A stretch of 64,000 nt of DNA from Porticoccaceae bacterium (GTDB lineage Bacteria > Pseudomonadota > Gammaproteobacteria > Pseudomonadales > Porticoccaceae): the NCBI GenBank assembly GCA_018069525.1, contig JAGPUQ010000027.1, forward strand, positions 1 to 64,000. Direction: 5' to 3'. This document shows positions 53,996 through 62,579 of this stretch, piece by piece (position 1 is the stretch's first letter; the number at the start of each line of letters is the position of its first letter). The position numbers and the translations under genes are program-made. The notes under the pieces were generated by a model. It searched no databases. It was not told the DNA's origin and saw only the letters and a program-made list of their open reading frames with translations.

Positions 53996-55374
53996 TCGTT
54001 ATCCTGTTTAGCGAAATACACTCGGGTTAAACGGAACACCACGGGGCTTAACAATAACAGCGCTAGTAAATTAGGCAGAGCCATCAATCCATTCAGCACG
54101 TCGGCAATATCCCAGACCATTTTAAGGCTCAATTGAGTGCCGACAAATATCCCCGCAACCCAAAGCACGCGAAACGGCAGGATCACCCGTGGCCCCAACA
54201 AATATTCGGCACAGCGTTCGCCGTAGTAACTCCAGCCCAGCATAGTGGTAAAGGCAAACAACACCAAACAAATCGTGACCATTTTATCGCCATAGGGTAG
54301 CGATTGCTGAAACGCCTGGGCGGTCATCACCGCGCCCTGCTCGCTCCCAGACCACACGCCTGTGGATACCAGCACCAAACCGGTTAAGGAGCAAATCACG
54401 ATGGTATCGAAAAAAGTACCCAGCATGGCAATACTACCCTGCCGTACCGGACTGTTGGTTGTTGCTGCCGCGTGGGCAATGGGCGCGCTGCCAAGCCCCG
54501 CCTCGTTGGAAAAAATACCCCGCGCCACACCCATGCGAATCGCCACCATCACTGCGGCACCGGCAAAACCACCCGTTGCTGCAACCGGTGAAAATGCGCT
54601 TTTGAAAATCAACACAATGGCATCGGGGATGGCATCCATATTCACCACCAGCACTGCAATACAAGCAATGATATAGCCCAGCGCCATAAACGGCACCAAT
54701 ACACCCGCAACGTGAGCAATGCGTTTAATGCCGCCCAAAATAACCGCCGCCACCAATACCGCCAACACCACACCTGTTACCGTCGTCGGCACATTAAAAC
54801 TATTACCCAGCACCTGGGCTACGGTGTTGGATTGCACGGTATTGGCCAAACCAAAACCGGCAAAGGCACCGAACAACGCAAACAAAAATGCCAGCCAGCG
54901 CCAGCGTTCGCCGAGACCGTTACGAATGTAGTACATGGGGCCACCGACTTTCTGCCCTAGCTCGTCGGTCTCGCGATAATGCACCGCCAGTACCGCTTCC
55001 GCATACTTGGTAGCCATACCCACCAAAGCGGTGCACCACATCCAGAACAAAGCACCGGGGCCGCCGATGCCGACGGCTGTTGCCACCCCCGCGATATTAC
55101 CGGTACCCACGGTTGCCGACATCGCGGTCATTAGTGCATTAAAGGGGCTAATTTCGCCTTCGTACTCAGCCTCATCTTCTTTGCGGTCGCCAACTTTACG
55201 ATCACCAGCTTTACGACCACCAAACAGCTGACGGAAAGCAAAACCGATGTGCGTAAGCGTAATGCCACGCAATCCCAGGGTGAGATAAATTCCCAAGCCC
55301 AGCAAGGCGACCGGCAGCACGTAGTTCCACAGCGAGCCGTTTAAAAAATCAATAATTTGCTGTATCACATTCAT
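53992..55374 (-). CDS. Alanine/glycine:cation symporter (AGCS family)
   Basis: 460-aa sodium- or proton-coupled amino acid permease with about 11 hydrophobic segments. Family signatures are visible: ATVGTGNIAGVATAVGIGGPGALFWMW, KYAEAVLAVHYRE, GLANTVQSNTVAQVL, FSNEAGLGSAPIAHAAA and FAFTTMLGWSYYGERCAEYL. The cytoplasmic loop after the first helix is lengthened by a small duplication (KAGDRKVGDRK). The nucleotidase gene follows with ATGA overlap. Confidence 0.94.
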   Translation of the reverse strand: MNVIQQIIDFLNGSLWNYVLPVALLGLGIYLTLGLRGITLTHIGFAFRQLFGGRKAGDRKVGDRKEDEAEYEGEISPFNALMTAMSATVGTGNIAGVATAVGIGGPGALFWMWCTALVGMATKYAEAVLAVHYRETDELGQKVGGPMYYIRNGLGERWRWLAFLFALFGAFAGFGLANTVQSNTVAQVLGNSFNVPTTVTGVVLAVLVAAVILGGIKRIAHVAGVLVPFMALGYIIACIAVLVVNMDAIPDAIVLIFKSAFSPVAATGGFAGAAVMVAIRMGVARGIFSNEAGLGSAPIAHAAATTNSPVRQGSIAMLGTFFDTIVICSLTGLVLVSTGVWSGSEQGAVMTAQAFQQSLPYGDKMVTICLVLFAFTTMLGWSYYGERCAEYLLGPRVILPFRVLWVAGIFVGTQLSLKMVWDIADVLNGLMALPNLLALLLLSPVVFRLTRVYFAKQDNE

Positions 55375-55477
55375 AGTGTCGTCTTATTCTTGTTGTTCAT
55401 GTGGTTTTCATTCGGCTTTCATATGGTTTTCATGTTCTGCCGACTATTAGTTAAGGTTTATCGAGCAAGTTTCATAA

Positions 55478-56497
55478 TCAAGTATTGCTGCGTATCTGGG
55501 TAGTAAGCATTTCGGCCTGCGCCATTAAACCAAAAATCCCGCCGGTATGAATAAAGACTACATCATCGCCGGACTTAAATCGGCCCTGGCGGATTTCCGT
55601 CACCAGACCGTGGAAGCCTTTACCGGTATAAACCGGATCGAGTATCAGGCCTTCGGTGCTCGCCGCCAAGGCAATAGTATCAAATACCTCGGCGGTGGCC
55701 TGGGCATAACCGGGACCGACATATTGGTCGTTGACGATGATATTAAGTTGCTCGATATCCAGCTCAGGCGAATACAGGCTGCTCCACTCCCGCAAATCGG
55801 CCCTTACCTTGTCGAAAAAATAGCGCTCGTTGTCGCAGACCGCAATGCCGATGACCGGGCTGTTCAACTGATGCAGCGCCGCACCAGCGGTGAGTCCAGC
55901 CTGAGTCCCCCCCGAACCGGTGGCGTGAACAATTGCCGCCGGCTGAATCCCAGCACGCTGAAAATCATCACGCAATTCCCGCGCGCAATCGATATAGCCC
56001 CACACCCCCGTGCCGTCACTGGCCCCCACCGGAATGCAATAGGGTTTAGCGCCCTGCTGTCGATAGTGCTGGGACCACTGCTCGAACAGTGTAGGTGCAT
56101 TTTTTTGATATTCGGTTTTTGAATAAATCGAAATTTCCGCGCCTGCTAATTCACTGAGCAGTAAATTACCTTGCGGATAAGTAGCGTCGCGGCCTTCCTG
56201 GCGCAGGATTAAATGAACTTTAAGTCCGAGCTGGGCACCGAGAATGGCGGTGGCCCGGCAGTGGTTGGACTGCAAGCCCCCAGCGGTAATTAAGGTATCG
56301 CAGCCCTCGGCAAGGGCGCGCGCAAGCGTGAATTCGAGCTTGCGAACTTTGTTGCCGCTGACCGCGCAGCCGGTTAAATCGTCGCGCTTGACCCAAATAT
56401 TCGGGCCGCCCAGCTCGCGACTTAATCGGGACAAAGGCTGGAGTGGCGTTGGTGTTTGCGCCAGGGATAAGCGAGCGGGAAGCTCTACTGGATTCAT
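55478..56497 (-). CDS. PLP-dependent D-cysteine desulfhydrase / ACC-deaminase-like enzyme
   Basis: 339 aa of the fold-type II tryptophan-synthase-beta group. It has NIWVKRDDLTGCAVSGNKVRKLEFTLA, with the PLP Lys in GNKVRK, ITAGGLQSNHCRATA, and HATGSGGTQAGLTAGA for the phosphate cup. DcyD is the nearest named relative; the real substrate (D-cysteine, ACC or other) needs testing. The longest frame starts with GTG at 56506, but AAAGGG sits eight bases before the ATG at 56497, so I use that. It lies downstream of yajC on the same strand. Confidence 0.88.
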   Translation of the reverse strand: MNPVELPARLSLAQTPTPLQPLSRLSRELGGPNIWVKRDDLTGCAVSGNKVRKLEFTLARALAEGCDTLITAGGLQSNHCRATAILGAQLGLKVHLILRQEGRDATYPQGNLLLSELAGAEISIYSKTEYQKNAPTLFEQWSQHYRQQGAKPYCIPVGASDGTGVWGYIDCARELRDDFQRAGIQPAAIVHATGSGGTQAGLTAGAALHQLNSPVIGIAVCDNERYFFDKVRADLREWSSLYSPELDIEQLNIIVNDQYVGPGYAQATAEVFDTIALAASTEGLILDPVYTGKGFHGLVTEIRQGRFKSGDDVVFIHTGGIFGLMAQAEMLTTQIRSNT

Positions 56498-56599
56498 TTC
56501 GGGCACCCTTTCAGGTAAGGATCGCCCTTAAACTTAAGGAAAAAATATTGTTGCGCTGTCCCTGCTATCTCGACAGCAAACCCGGCAGCAGACACAAGA

Positions 56600-56637
56600 A
56601 ACGAATTGTTTAACCTTTTATAGTTAAACAATTCGTT
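56600..56637. promoter_or_regulatory. 15-bp perfect inverted repeat between yajC and the PLP-enzyme gene
   Basis: AACGAATTGTTTAAC (56600-56614) and GTTAAACAATTCGTT (56623-56637) are perfect complements around an 8-nt loop (CTTTTATA). It is AT-rich and lies 23 bp after the yajC stop. On the minus strand it is followed by TTCTTGTG, not a run of T. It may end yajC transcription or be an operator. Confidence 0.65.
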
Positions 56638-56659
56638 CACCAGGCCTGAAGAACTAAAT

Positions 56660-56998
56660 TTAGGCAATGGCCTTAATAGTGCCCTTGGGCAATACGGCAT
56701 GGATAGCATCTTTCTGAAACTTGAGTTCCACGGTGTCGGAAACTTCCAATATTAAAAAATTACCTTCCACTTTACTGATTTTTCCCAGAATACCGCTATT
56801 GGTTACTACTTCGTCGCCCTTATTAAGACTGGACACCAAATTGGTATGTTCTTTACGACGTTTTTGCTGAGGGCGAATAATCACAAAGTACATAAAAACA
56901 AACAAACCACCAAACATAGCAATGGTGATTAGCGGATTCGGTTCAGAAGGTCCAGCGGCGGCAGGTGCGGCTAGTGCGGAAGCAATAAAAAAAGACAT
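56660..56998 (-). CDS. yajC: Preprotein translocase subunit YajC
   Basis: 112 aa with one membrane helix (LITIAMFGGLFVFMYFVIIRPQQKRRKEH), the universal YajC start, followed by GDEVVTNSGILGKISKVEGNFLILEVSD. It is accessory to SecDF. The usual partners tgt upstream and secD/secF downstream are not adjacent: a PLP enzyme gene follows and bcp lies upstream. The reading frame is intact. Confidence 0.95.
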   Translation of the reverse strand: MSFFIASALAAPAAAGPSEPNPLITIAMFGGLFVFMYFVIIRPQQKRRKEHTNLVSSLNKGDEVVTNSGILGKISKVEGNFLILEVSDTVELKFQKDAIHAVLPKGTIKAIA

Positions 56999-57064
56999 TG
57001 AATACCTCGGTTAGTGAACAAACTATTTTAGTTAACTATATAAACAAGCGGATCAGAGCAAATA

Positions 57065-57541
57065 CTAATCCAAATTAGCTTTAATCCAGGCGGCCACATC
57101 ATCGTGATGGGTTTTAGTATTAACCTTGCCCATCACCTCTTTTAAACGGCCATCTTTACCGATAATAAAGGTGCTGCGCAAAATTCCCATATATTCGCGG
57201 CCCATAAATTTCTTCAAGCCCCAAACCCCGTATTTTTCGGCAATGGCGTGGTCTTCGTCCGACAGCAAATCAAAATTAAGATCCTGCTTATCTTCAAACT
57301 TCTTCAGGCGCGCTACTGGATCCGGACTAAGCGCAAAAACTACGGTGTCGAGTTTGGCAAATTCCTTTTTGTAATCTCGAATACCGCAGGCCTGCACCGT
57401 ACAACCGGGGGTCATGGCTTTGGGATAAAAATACACTACAACATTTTTTTCATCCCGGTAATCCCGCAGCGAAATAACTTCGTCGTGCTGATTACGCAGC
57501 TTGAAGGCCGGAGCCAAATTACCCACTTTAGGATAAGCCAT
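57065..57541 (-). CDS. bcp: Thioredoxin-dependent peroxiredoxin BCP
   Basis: 158 aa. The peroxidatic Cys is in YFYPKAMTPGCTVQACGIRD, with a second Cys five residues later as resolving partner. It reduces hydroperoxides in the cytoplasm. Length and the ending KTHHDDVAAWIKANL are standard. It ends 66 bp upstream of yajC. Confidence 0.96.
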   Translation of the reverse strand: MAYPKVGNLAPAFKLRNQHDEVISLRDYRDEKNVVVYFYPKAMTPGCTVQACGIRDYKKEFAKLDTVVFALSPDPVARLKKFEDKQDLNFDLLSDEDHAIAEKYGVWGLKKFMGREYMGILRSTFIIGKDGRLKEVMGKVNTKTHHDDVAAWIKANLD

Positions 57542-57602
57542 AATTTTCCCGAAACAATTTATATTATTACGTTTGCGCCAATATTATCGGTAACAACCCG
57601 TA

Positions 57603-58583
57603 CTAGGGCAACAAGTGCTGAACGGCATCCCGCTCTTCGCTCAACTCGGTTTCAGTGGCCTGCATTTTAGCCCGTGAAAATTCGTTGATGCTGAGGCCTT
57701 GTACAATTTCCCACTCGCCGTTGTTACAGACGCAGGGGAAAGAATAAATCAGACCTTCGGTAATGTCGTAGCTGCCATCGCTGTAGACACCCATGCTTGC
57801 CCAATCGCCAGCAGCCGTGCCCAGTGCCCAGGTTCGCATGTGCGAAATCGCGGCATTGGCGGCAGACGCAGCACTGGAAGCACCGCGCGCGCTAATAATA
57901 GCGGCACCACGTTGTTGTACCGTAGGGATAAAGTCGTTTTCGTACCAGGCCTGGTCCACCAGATCGATGGCGGTTTTGCCGTCGACTTTGGCGTGGTGTA
58001 AATCCGGGTACTGAGTCGCGGAGTGATTACCCCAGATGGTCATATTGGTGACATCGTTAATGGTCTTACCGACTTTTTGCGCAATCTGCGTCATTGAGCG
58101 ATTGTGATCCAGGCGAGTCATCGCGGTAAATTGTCGCGGGTTAATGTCTGGTGCATTGCGCTGAGCGATCAGCGCATTGGTGTTAGCGGGATTACCCACC
58201 ACCAGCACTCTAATATTGCGGCTGGCGTGCGTGTTAATCGCTTTGCCTTGAGCAGAGAAAATCGCCGCGTTAGCTTCGAGTAAATCTTTGCGTTCCATAC
58301 CCGGGCCACGAGGCCGCGCGCCAACCAACAGAGCGTAATCGGCATCTTTAAACGCTACGCCTGCATCGTCGGTTTGTATGATTCCAGCCAACAGCGGAAA
58401 CGCGCAATCGTCCAGTTCCATAGCGGCACCTTTGAGCGCCTCCAACGCCGGGGTGATTTCCAGCAGCTGTAAAATAACAGGCTGATCCGGGCCGAGCATT
58501 TCGCCAGCGGCGATACGGAATAAAAGGGAATAGCTGATCTGGCCAGCTGCGCCGGTGACTGTTACGCGTACGGGTGCTTTCAC
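57603..58583 (-). CDS. mdh: Malate dehydrogenase
   Basis: 326 aa, the cytosolic-type NAD-dependent enzyme of the TCA cycle. Rossmann motif [21 protein letters not shown], mobile loop [30 protein letters not shown], catalytic region [10 protein letters not shown] and [15 protein letters not shown] with the active His. It works with glcB to close the glyoxylate route. Monocistronic. Confidence 0.96.
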   Translation of the reverse strand: MKAPVRVTVTGAAGQISYSLLFRIAAGEMLGPDQPVILQLLEITPALEALKGAAMELDDCAFPLLAGIIQTDDAGVAFKDADYALLVGARPRGPGMERKDLLEANAAIFSAQGKAINTHASRNIRVLVVGNPANTNALIAQRNAPDINPRQFTAMTRLDHNRSMTQIAQKVGKTINDVTNMTIWGNHSATQYPDLHHAKVDGKTAIDLVDQAWYENDFIPTVQQRGAAIISARGASSAASAANAAISHMRTWALGTAAGDWASMGVYSDGSYDITEGLIYSFPCVCNNGEWEIVQGLSINEFSRAKMQATETELSEERDAVQHLLP

Positions 58584-58761
58584 TGAGTTTCTCCGGGTTG
58601 AGGAATAAGGCCTGGAAGCCTAAAGGCCGACAATTATACGGATCGAGGCCGGGATTTCACGCTTTACCGTCTTTCTTTGCTAGCTTTCTTTGCTGCGTTC
58701 TTTATCCGTTTGCTTTGCTGCGCCGTTATTGGACAGCTACTGGGCAGCGACTGCCCCGTAA

Positions 58762-59367
58762 CTAAGCGGGATAGCGAGCCTGTAAACCGCTATAGAGGTC
58801 TTGCTGAAAGGTCTCGCTGTCGCTGTCGAGCTGCTGGCACAGGTCTACCAACCACTCGTTGTCTTCCCTGCCCTGCCAGATTTTCTCGTAGGTACCGGTT
58901 TTATAGCCATGATCCTGACGAAAGCGATTGAGCACGTTCTTGCCCACGTAACGGCTGTAAAGCTCATCGAAGTCCAGATCAATACCCTGCATTAAGCGAG
59001 CAAAGCCGGGGATATCAAAATCCTTTGTCGCCAAAGTGTTCTGGGTGAATTGCTCTAAATCATCCTTAAAGTCACCGGCCGGGGACTGCAAACCCTCCTG
59101 CAAAGCCGTGCTAATCGCATCTGCGTCTACGCCCTGGATTAATAGAATACTCAAACCAAAATGCCAAATATCGATCAGCTCCAATTTAACCTGATCCACA
59201 TCCGCTTCCTGATGCTTCCACCATTTCCAGCCGTGGTGGTCAAGCAGTTCGGCACATTCCACCCAAATCGCCCGGTACCAGGTAAAACCCTGCTGCTGCC
59301 ACTGCGGATGCACCTGGCTGTTAATGGCGTCTTGCAGGGCGAGCATTGTCGATAACTTTAGTTTCAT
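58762..59367 (-). CDS. dUTP diphosphatase, dimeric (dUTPase-2) type
   Basis: 201 aa of the all-helical dimeric dUTPase/MazG-like group. The metal site is AIWVECAELLDHHGWKWWK and VKLELIDIWHFGL (two ExxE-like pairs), with YVGKNVLNRFRQDHGYK towards the C-terminus. It splits dUTP to dUMP, keeping uracil out of DNA. The upstream 180-bp spacer to mdh has loose 13-14-bp CTTTCTTTGCT echoes (58669-58722). Confidence 0.88.
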   Translation of the reverse strand: MKLKLSTMLALQDAINSQVHPQWQQQGFTWYRAIWVECAELLDHHGWKWWKHQEADVDQVKLELIDIWHFGLSILLIQGVDADAISTALQEGLQSPAGDFKDDLEQFTQNTLATKDFDIPGFARLMQGIDLDFDELYSRYVGKNVLNRFRQDHGYKTGTYEKIWQGREDNEWLVDLCQQLDSDSETFQQDLYSGLQARYPA

Positions 59368-59453
59368 AGTGCTGCGTTCACAGTTGTGGGATTGCTATGG
59401 TTACTATCTTAAACAGGTATTCGTTACAGGTCTTGATTGCCGACATGATGCAC

Positions 59454-60314
59454 TTACCTGCGCACCAGGTTAACTCCAAACAGACGTTCAAAGTTGGCGC
59501 AAACAACTTCCTCAAGTTCAGTTTCAGTCATCCCCCGCAACTCGGCAACGCAACGCGCCACTTCCGACACGTACTGCGGCAGGTTGGATTTACCCCGATA
59601 CGGTACCGGAGCCAACCAGGGCGAGTCGGTCTCAATTAACACGCGATCGAGGGGAATTTTTTTAACCACCTCGCGCAATTCGCTCGCGTTGCGAAAGGTC
59701 ACAATGCCAGAGAACGAAATATAAAAGTTGTGTTCGAGGGCCGCTTTTGCCATCGCCCAGTCTTCGGTAAAGCAGTGCAACACACCGCCGACTTCGGGGT
59801 CGGTGTGTGCGCGAATCACCTCCAGGGTTTCAGCCCGCGCCTCGCGGGTATGTACGATAAGCGGTTTGCGACTGCGCCGAGAGGCCTCGGCATGACGCAA
59901 GAAACTCTGTCGCTGCCAATCGAGAGTGTCGGCGCCGTAGTGACAATCCAGCCCCGTTTCCCCAATCGCGACTACCTCTGGAGCCTGGGCCAGCGCTAAG
60001 AGCGTGTCAATTTCTGGCAAAGCAGTGTCAGGTAAGGCGGCTTCCGGCAAAGCAGTATCAGGCTGCACCGCTTGATTCGAACCCTCCGAGCTATCTGAGC
60101 TATCCGGCTGCAAGGGATGCACGCCCACGGAGACAAATACGTCGTCGTGAGCCCGCGCCAGATCGATCAAAGTACGAGAGGACTCCAAATCGATTCCCAC
60201 GGCCAAAAACCCGCCGACACCCTGGCTGCGAGCATCGCTCAACAGGTGTTCGAGGGAGTTATCAAAGGGCGAGAGGTCGAGGCGATCGAGATGGCAGTGG
60301 GAGTCTATTAACAC
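59454..60314 (-). CDS. ycfH: TatD-family metal-dependent hydrolase (YcfH type)
   Basis: 286 aa. Metal ligands are in LIDSHCHLDRLD, AIGETGLDCHYG, LIVHTREARAE, GVLHCFTEDW and IETDSPWLAP. These enzymes act as DNases or on modified nucleotides/peptides; the YcfH member's role is unclear. It has a low-complexity insert of about 25 residues after the second motif (residues 74-102, including TALPEAALPDTALPE), made of small duplications. It belongs to the pabC-mltG-tmk-holB-pilZ-ycfH cluster. Confidence 0.92.
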   Translation of the reverse strand: MLIDSHCHLDRLDLSPFDNSLEHLLSDARSQGVGGFLAVGIDLESSRTLIDLARAHDDVFVSVGVHPLQPDSSDSSEGSNQAVQPDTALPEAALPDTALPEIDTLLALAQAPEVVAIGETGLDCHYGADTLDWQRQSFLRHAEASRRSRKPLIVHTREARAETLEVIRAHTDPEVGGVLHCFTEDWAMAKAALEHNFYISFSGIVTFRNASELREVVKKIPLDRVLIETDSPWLAPVPYRGKSNLPQYVSEVARCVAELRGMTETELEEVVCANFERLFGVNLVRR

Positions 60315-60359
60315 AGTCGTAAAAGCCGTCGATGAAGTGGGCGAACTAATGATGCACGG

Positions 60360-60408
60360 TACTGATTACTGATTACTGATTACTGATTACTGATTACAGG
60401 GTACTGAT
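60360..60408. repeat. 7-bp tandem repeat TACTGAT
   Basis: Five perfect copies at 60360-60394, one decayed (60395-60401), and a further perfect copy at 60402-60408 still in phase at the PilZ stop. Spacer between pilZ-domain gene and ycfH. Confidence 0.95.
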
Positions 60409-60758
60409 CACATAGTGTAGGTAGGTCGATCAGAGTCCAGTAGCCCGGCCAGACTGGTTTCAATTTTCCTGAACAGATCAACATTCTCGTCGGAAAATTG
60501 AATGCCGACGCCCTGAGGTCGGGAACCACTGCCGATCGGGGTCACCCAGATAATTTTTCCGGTCAGCGGCACTTTGTCCGGCTCATCCATCAGTTCGAGC
60601 AGGACAAACACCTCTTCGCCCAGGGTATATTCTTTATTGGTGCGTAGAAACAACCCGCCGCCTTCCACAAAAGGCATAAAGCAGGAATACAACTCATTGG
60701 TGTCGAGTATGGATATATTGAGGATACCGTTCCTCAGATTACCGCCCATCGCTTTCAT
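60408..60758 (-). CDS. PilZ-domain protein
   Basis: 116 aa, the single-domain PilZ protein commonly found between holB and tatD-like genes in pseudomonads (related to type IV pilus PilZ). Beta-barrel pattern: GILNISILDTNELYSCFMPFVEGGGLFLRT, VFVLLELMDEPDKVPLTGKIIWVTP, and GVGIQFS. The RxxxR and DxSxxG residues for cyclic-di-GMP binding are not evident, so it may act by protein contact. Starting ATG at 60758. Confidence 0.9.
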   Translation of the reverse strand: MKAMGGNLRNGILNISILDTNELYSCFMPFVEGGGLFLRTNKEYTLGEEVFVLLELMDEPDKVPLTGKIIWVTPIGSGSRPQGVGIQFSDENVDLFRKIETSLAGLLDSDRPTYTM

Positions 60759-60888
60759 GATTTAGCACCTATTGCGAACACCCAATCCGTCGGATGATCC
60801 CGGTTATTTTGGATAAACTACGACTGCAAAGGTTATCATATTTATCAATTTAGCGGCTAGCGACTTAGTTAACCCGCTAAGCATCACA

Positions 60889-61884
60889 TTAAGAATTTGC
60901 CAACCGAGCCCGCGTCCAGTCCATTAGTAACTCTTCCCAAACCAGCTGCGGGTTCAGGTTCGAGGTACTAAGCAAGCGCTGTGTCGCCTGGGTCAGGCGA
61001 TCATTGAAAGCTAGCAAGCCTGCGCTGAGGCGCTCATTATCTTCCACCTGCGTGCGCAAACGTTGCACATGCAAGCGCGCAAACCAGGTCAACGCCTCGT
61101 TAAACTCTAGCCGGCTACAGTCTTCCGCCGCCTGTAGTGGGGACACTTCACCCGAGGCAACCCCCTCCACCAGGCTCTCAAAATGATCGATGCTATCCGC
61201 CATTTGCTGTTCACCGTAGCGCAAGGCTCGCAGCGGTCGCTGGCCGGCGCGCTCCAGAGCCAGCGCCATTCGCGCTGTGGCTTTTTTATCGCTCGCAGAC
61301 GAATCCTCCGCCGCATGGAGCCACGGCATAGCAAGCTCGGCAGACGCTGGCGGGAAAGACATTACCTGGCAACGGCTGCGAATGGTCGGCAACAAACCAC
61401 CGGGGCGATGGCTAACCAACATCAACAAGGTTTGCTCGCCGGGCTCTTCCAGGGTTTTTAACAGGGCGTTGGCAGCACTGATATTAAGTGCTTCGGCGGG
61501 TTCAATAACCACCACCCTCCAACCACCTTGATGGGAGCGCGAGGCAGAAAAATCATTAAGACTGCGCATCAACGCGATGCGCAATTGCTTGCCCGGCTCC
61601 TCCGGCTGCAACAATAAAAAATCGGGATGACTGCCCGCATTCAATAACAGACAGGACCTACACTCACCGCAAGCCTCATTGGCATTATCGTTGACGCCCA
61701 GAGTTTGTCGGCACAGCATGTAACGCGCCACGGCCTGGGCAAAATCCAGCTTACCGGTTTCCGACTCGCCGGACAGCAACAGGGCGTGGGGCAACTTGCC
61801 GGTTTGCGCCAGGCGCAGCAACTTCGCCCACTGCTCAGACTGCCAGGGATAGGGTCTAGGAATTGCTGTTATGTTTGTTTCCAT
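60889..61884 (-). CDS. holB: DNA polymerase III subunit delta prime
   Basis: 331 aa clamp-loader subunit. RIPYPWQSEQWAKLL-like start, a P-loop-like region HALLLSGESETGKLDFAQAVAR, a zinc module CGECRSCLLLNAGSHPD, and [25 protein letters not shown]. The clamp-loader SRC motif is IRSRCQV. It lies between tmk and the PilZ gene. Confidence 0.95.
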   Translation of the reverse strand: METNITAIPRPYPWQSEQWAKLLRLAQTGKLPHALLLSGESETGKLDFAQAVARYMLCRQTLGVNDNANEACGECRSCLLLNAGSHPDFLLLQPEEPGKQLRIALMRSLNDFSASRSHQGGWRVVVIEPAEALNISAANALLKTLEEPGEQTLLMLVSHRPGGLLPTIRSRCQVMSFPPASAELAMPWLHAAEDSSASDKKATARMALALERAGQRPLRALRYGEQQMADSIDHFESLVEGVASGEVSPLQAAEDCSRLEFNEALTWFARLHVQRLRTQVEDNERLSAGLLAFNDRLTQATQRLLSTSNLNPQLVWEELLMDWTRARLANS

Positions 61885-61937
61885 TAGTTAGTTATCCACG
61901 GCTCTTAATGCGCCGAACTTTATCTGAAGCCGTCTTT

Positions 61938-62579
61938 TTATTTAGCGCTGCCAATAAAACCATCGATAAGCGCAGCTACATCGGCCTGCACCTCGGCTAG
62001 CGGTCGCCCGGCATCGACAATACGGCAGCGCTCGGGCTCCTCTTGTGCCCGCGCCTGATAGGTAGCGCGTACCCGAGCAAAAAATTCCACATGTTCCTGC
62101 TCGAAACGATCCAGCTCACCGCGCTGCCGAGCACGCGCCAGACCCTGCTCGGGATCGATATCGAGAATAATAGTCAGATCGGGGCGCAACTCGCCCTGCA
62201 CCAACTGTTCCAACTGCGCTACTGCGCCAGCGCCCAACTCCCGACCACCGCCCTGATAGGCGTAGGTGGCATCGGTAAAGCGATCACAGACCACCCAGGT
62301 GCCCGCTGCCAGTTGCGGTTCGATCACCGTCGCCAGGTGTTGGGCGCGCGCGGCAAACATCAGTAGTAGTTCTGCCATAGAGTTCAATGGGGTGGTATCT
62401 GTGCGCAGTAACAGGTCACGAATAGCTTCGCCAAGCTCGGTGCCACCCGGTTCGCGGGTAATACCGTGCTTAATACCGTGGTGCTGCAAACGCTGTTTTA
62501 GTGTTTCGATATTAGTGGTTTTGCCGACGCCCTCACCACCTTCGATAGTAATAAACCTACCTCGTCCCTCGCCCTTCAT
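61938..62579 (-). CDS. tmk: Thymidylate kinase
   Basis: 213 aa. P-loop ITIEGGEGVGKTTNIETL, ITREPGGTELGEAIR, VCDRFTDATYAYQGGGR and the LID region LARARQRGELDRFEQE. It phosphorylates dTMP to dTDP. Its start overlaps the mltG stop by four bases. Confidence 0.97.
   Translation of the reverse strand: MKGEGRGRFITIEGGEGVGKTTNIETLKQRLQHHGIKHGITREPGGTELGEAIRDLLLRTDTTPLNSMAELLLMFAARAQHLATVIEPQLAAGTWVVCDRFTDATYAYQGGGRELGAGAVAQLEQLVQGELRPDLTIILDIDPEQGLARARQRGELDRFEQEHVEFFARVRATYQARAQEEPERCRIVDAGRPLAEVQADVAALIDGFIGSAK

Noticed and set aside
55547-56122. Plus-strand 191-aa frame
   Set aside because: Antisense shadow of the PLP enzyme gene, which has all catalytic motifs.
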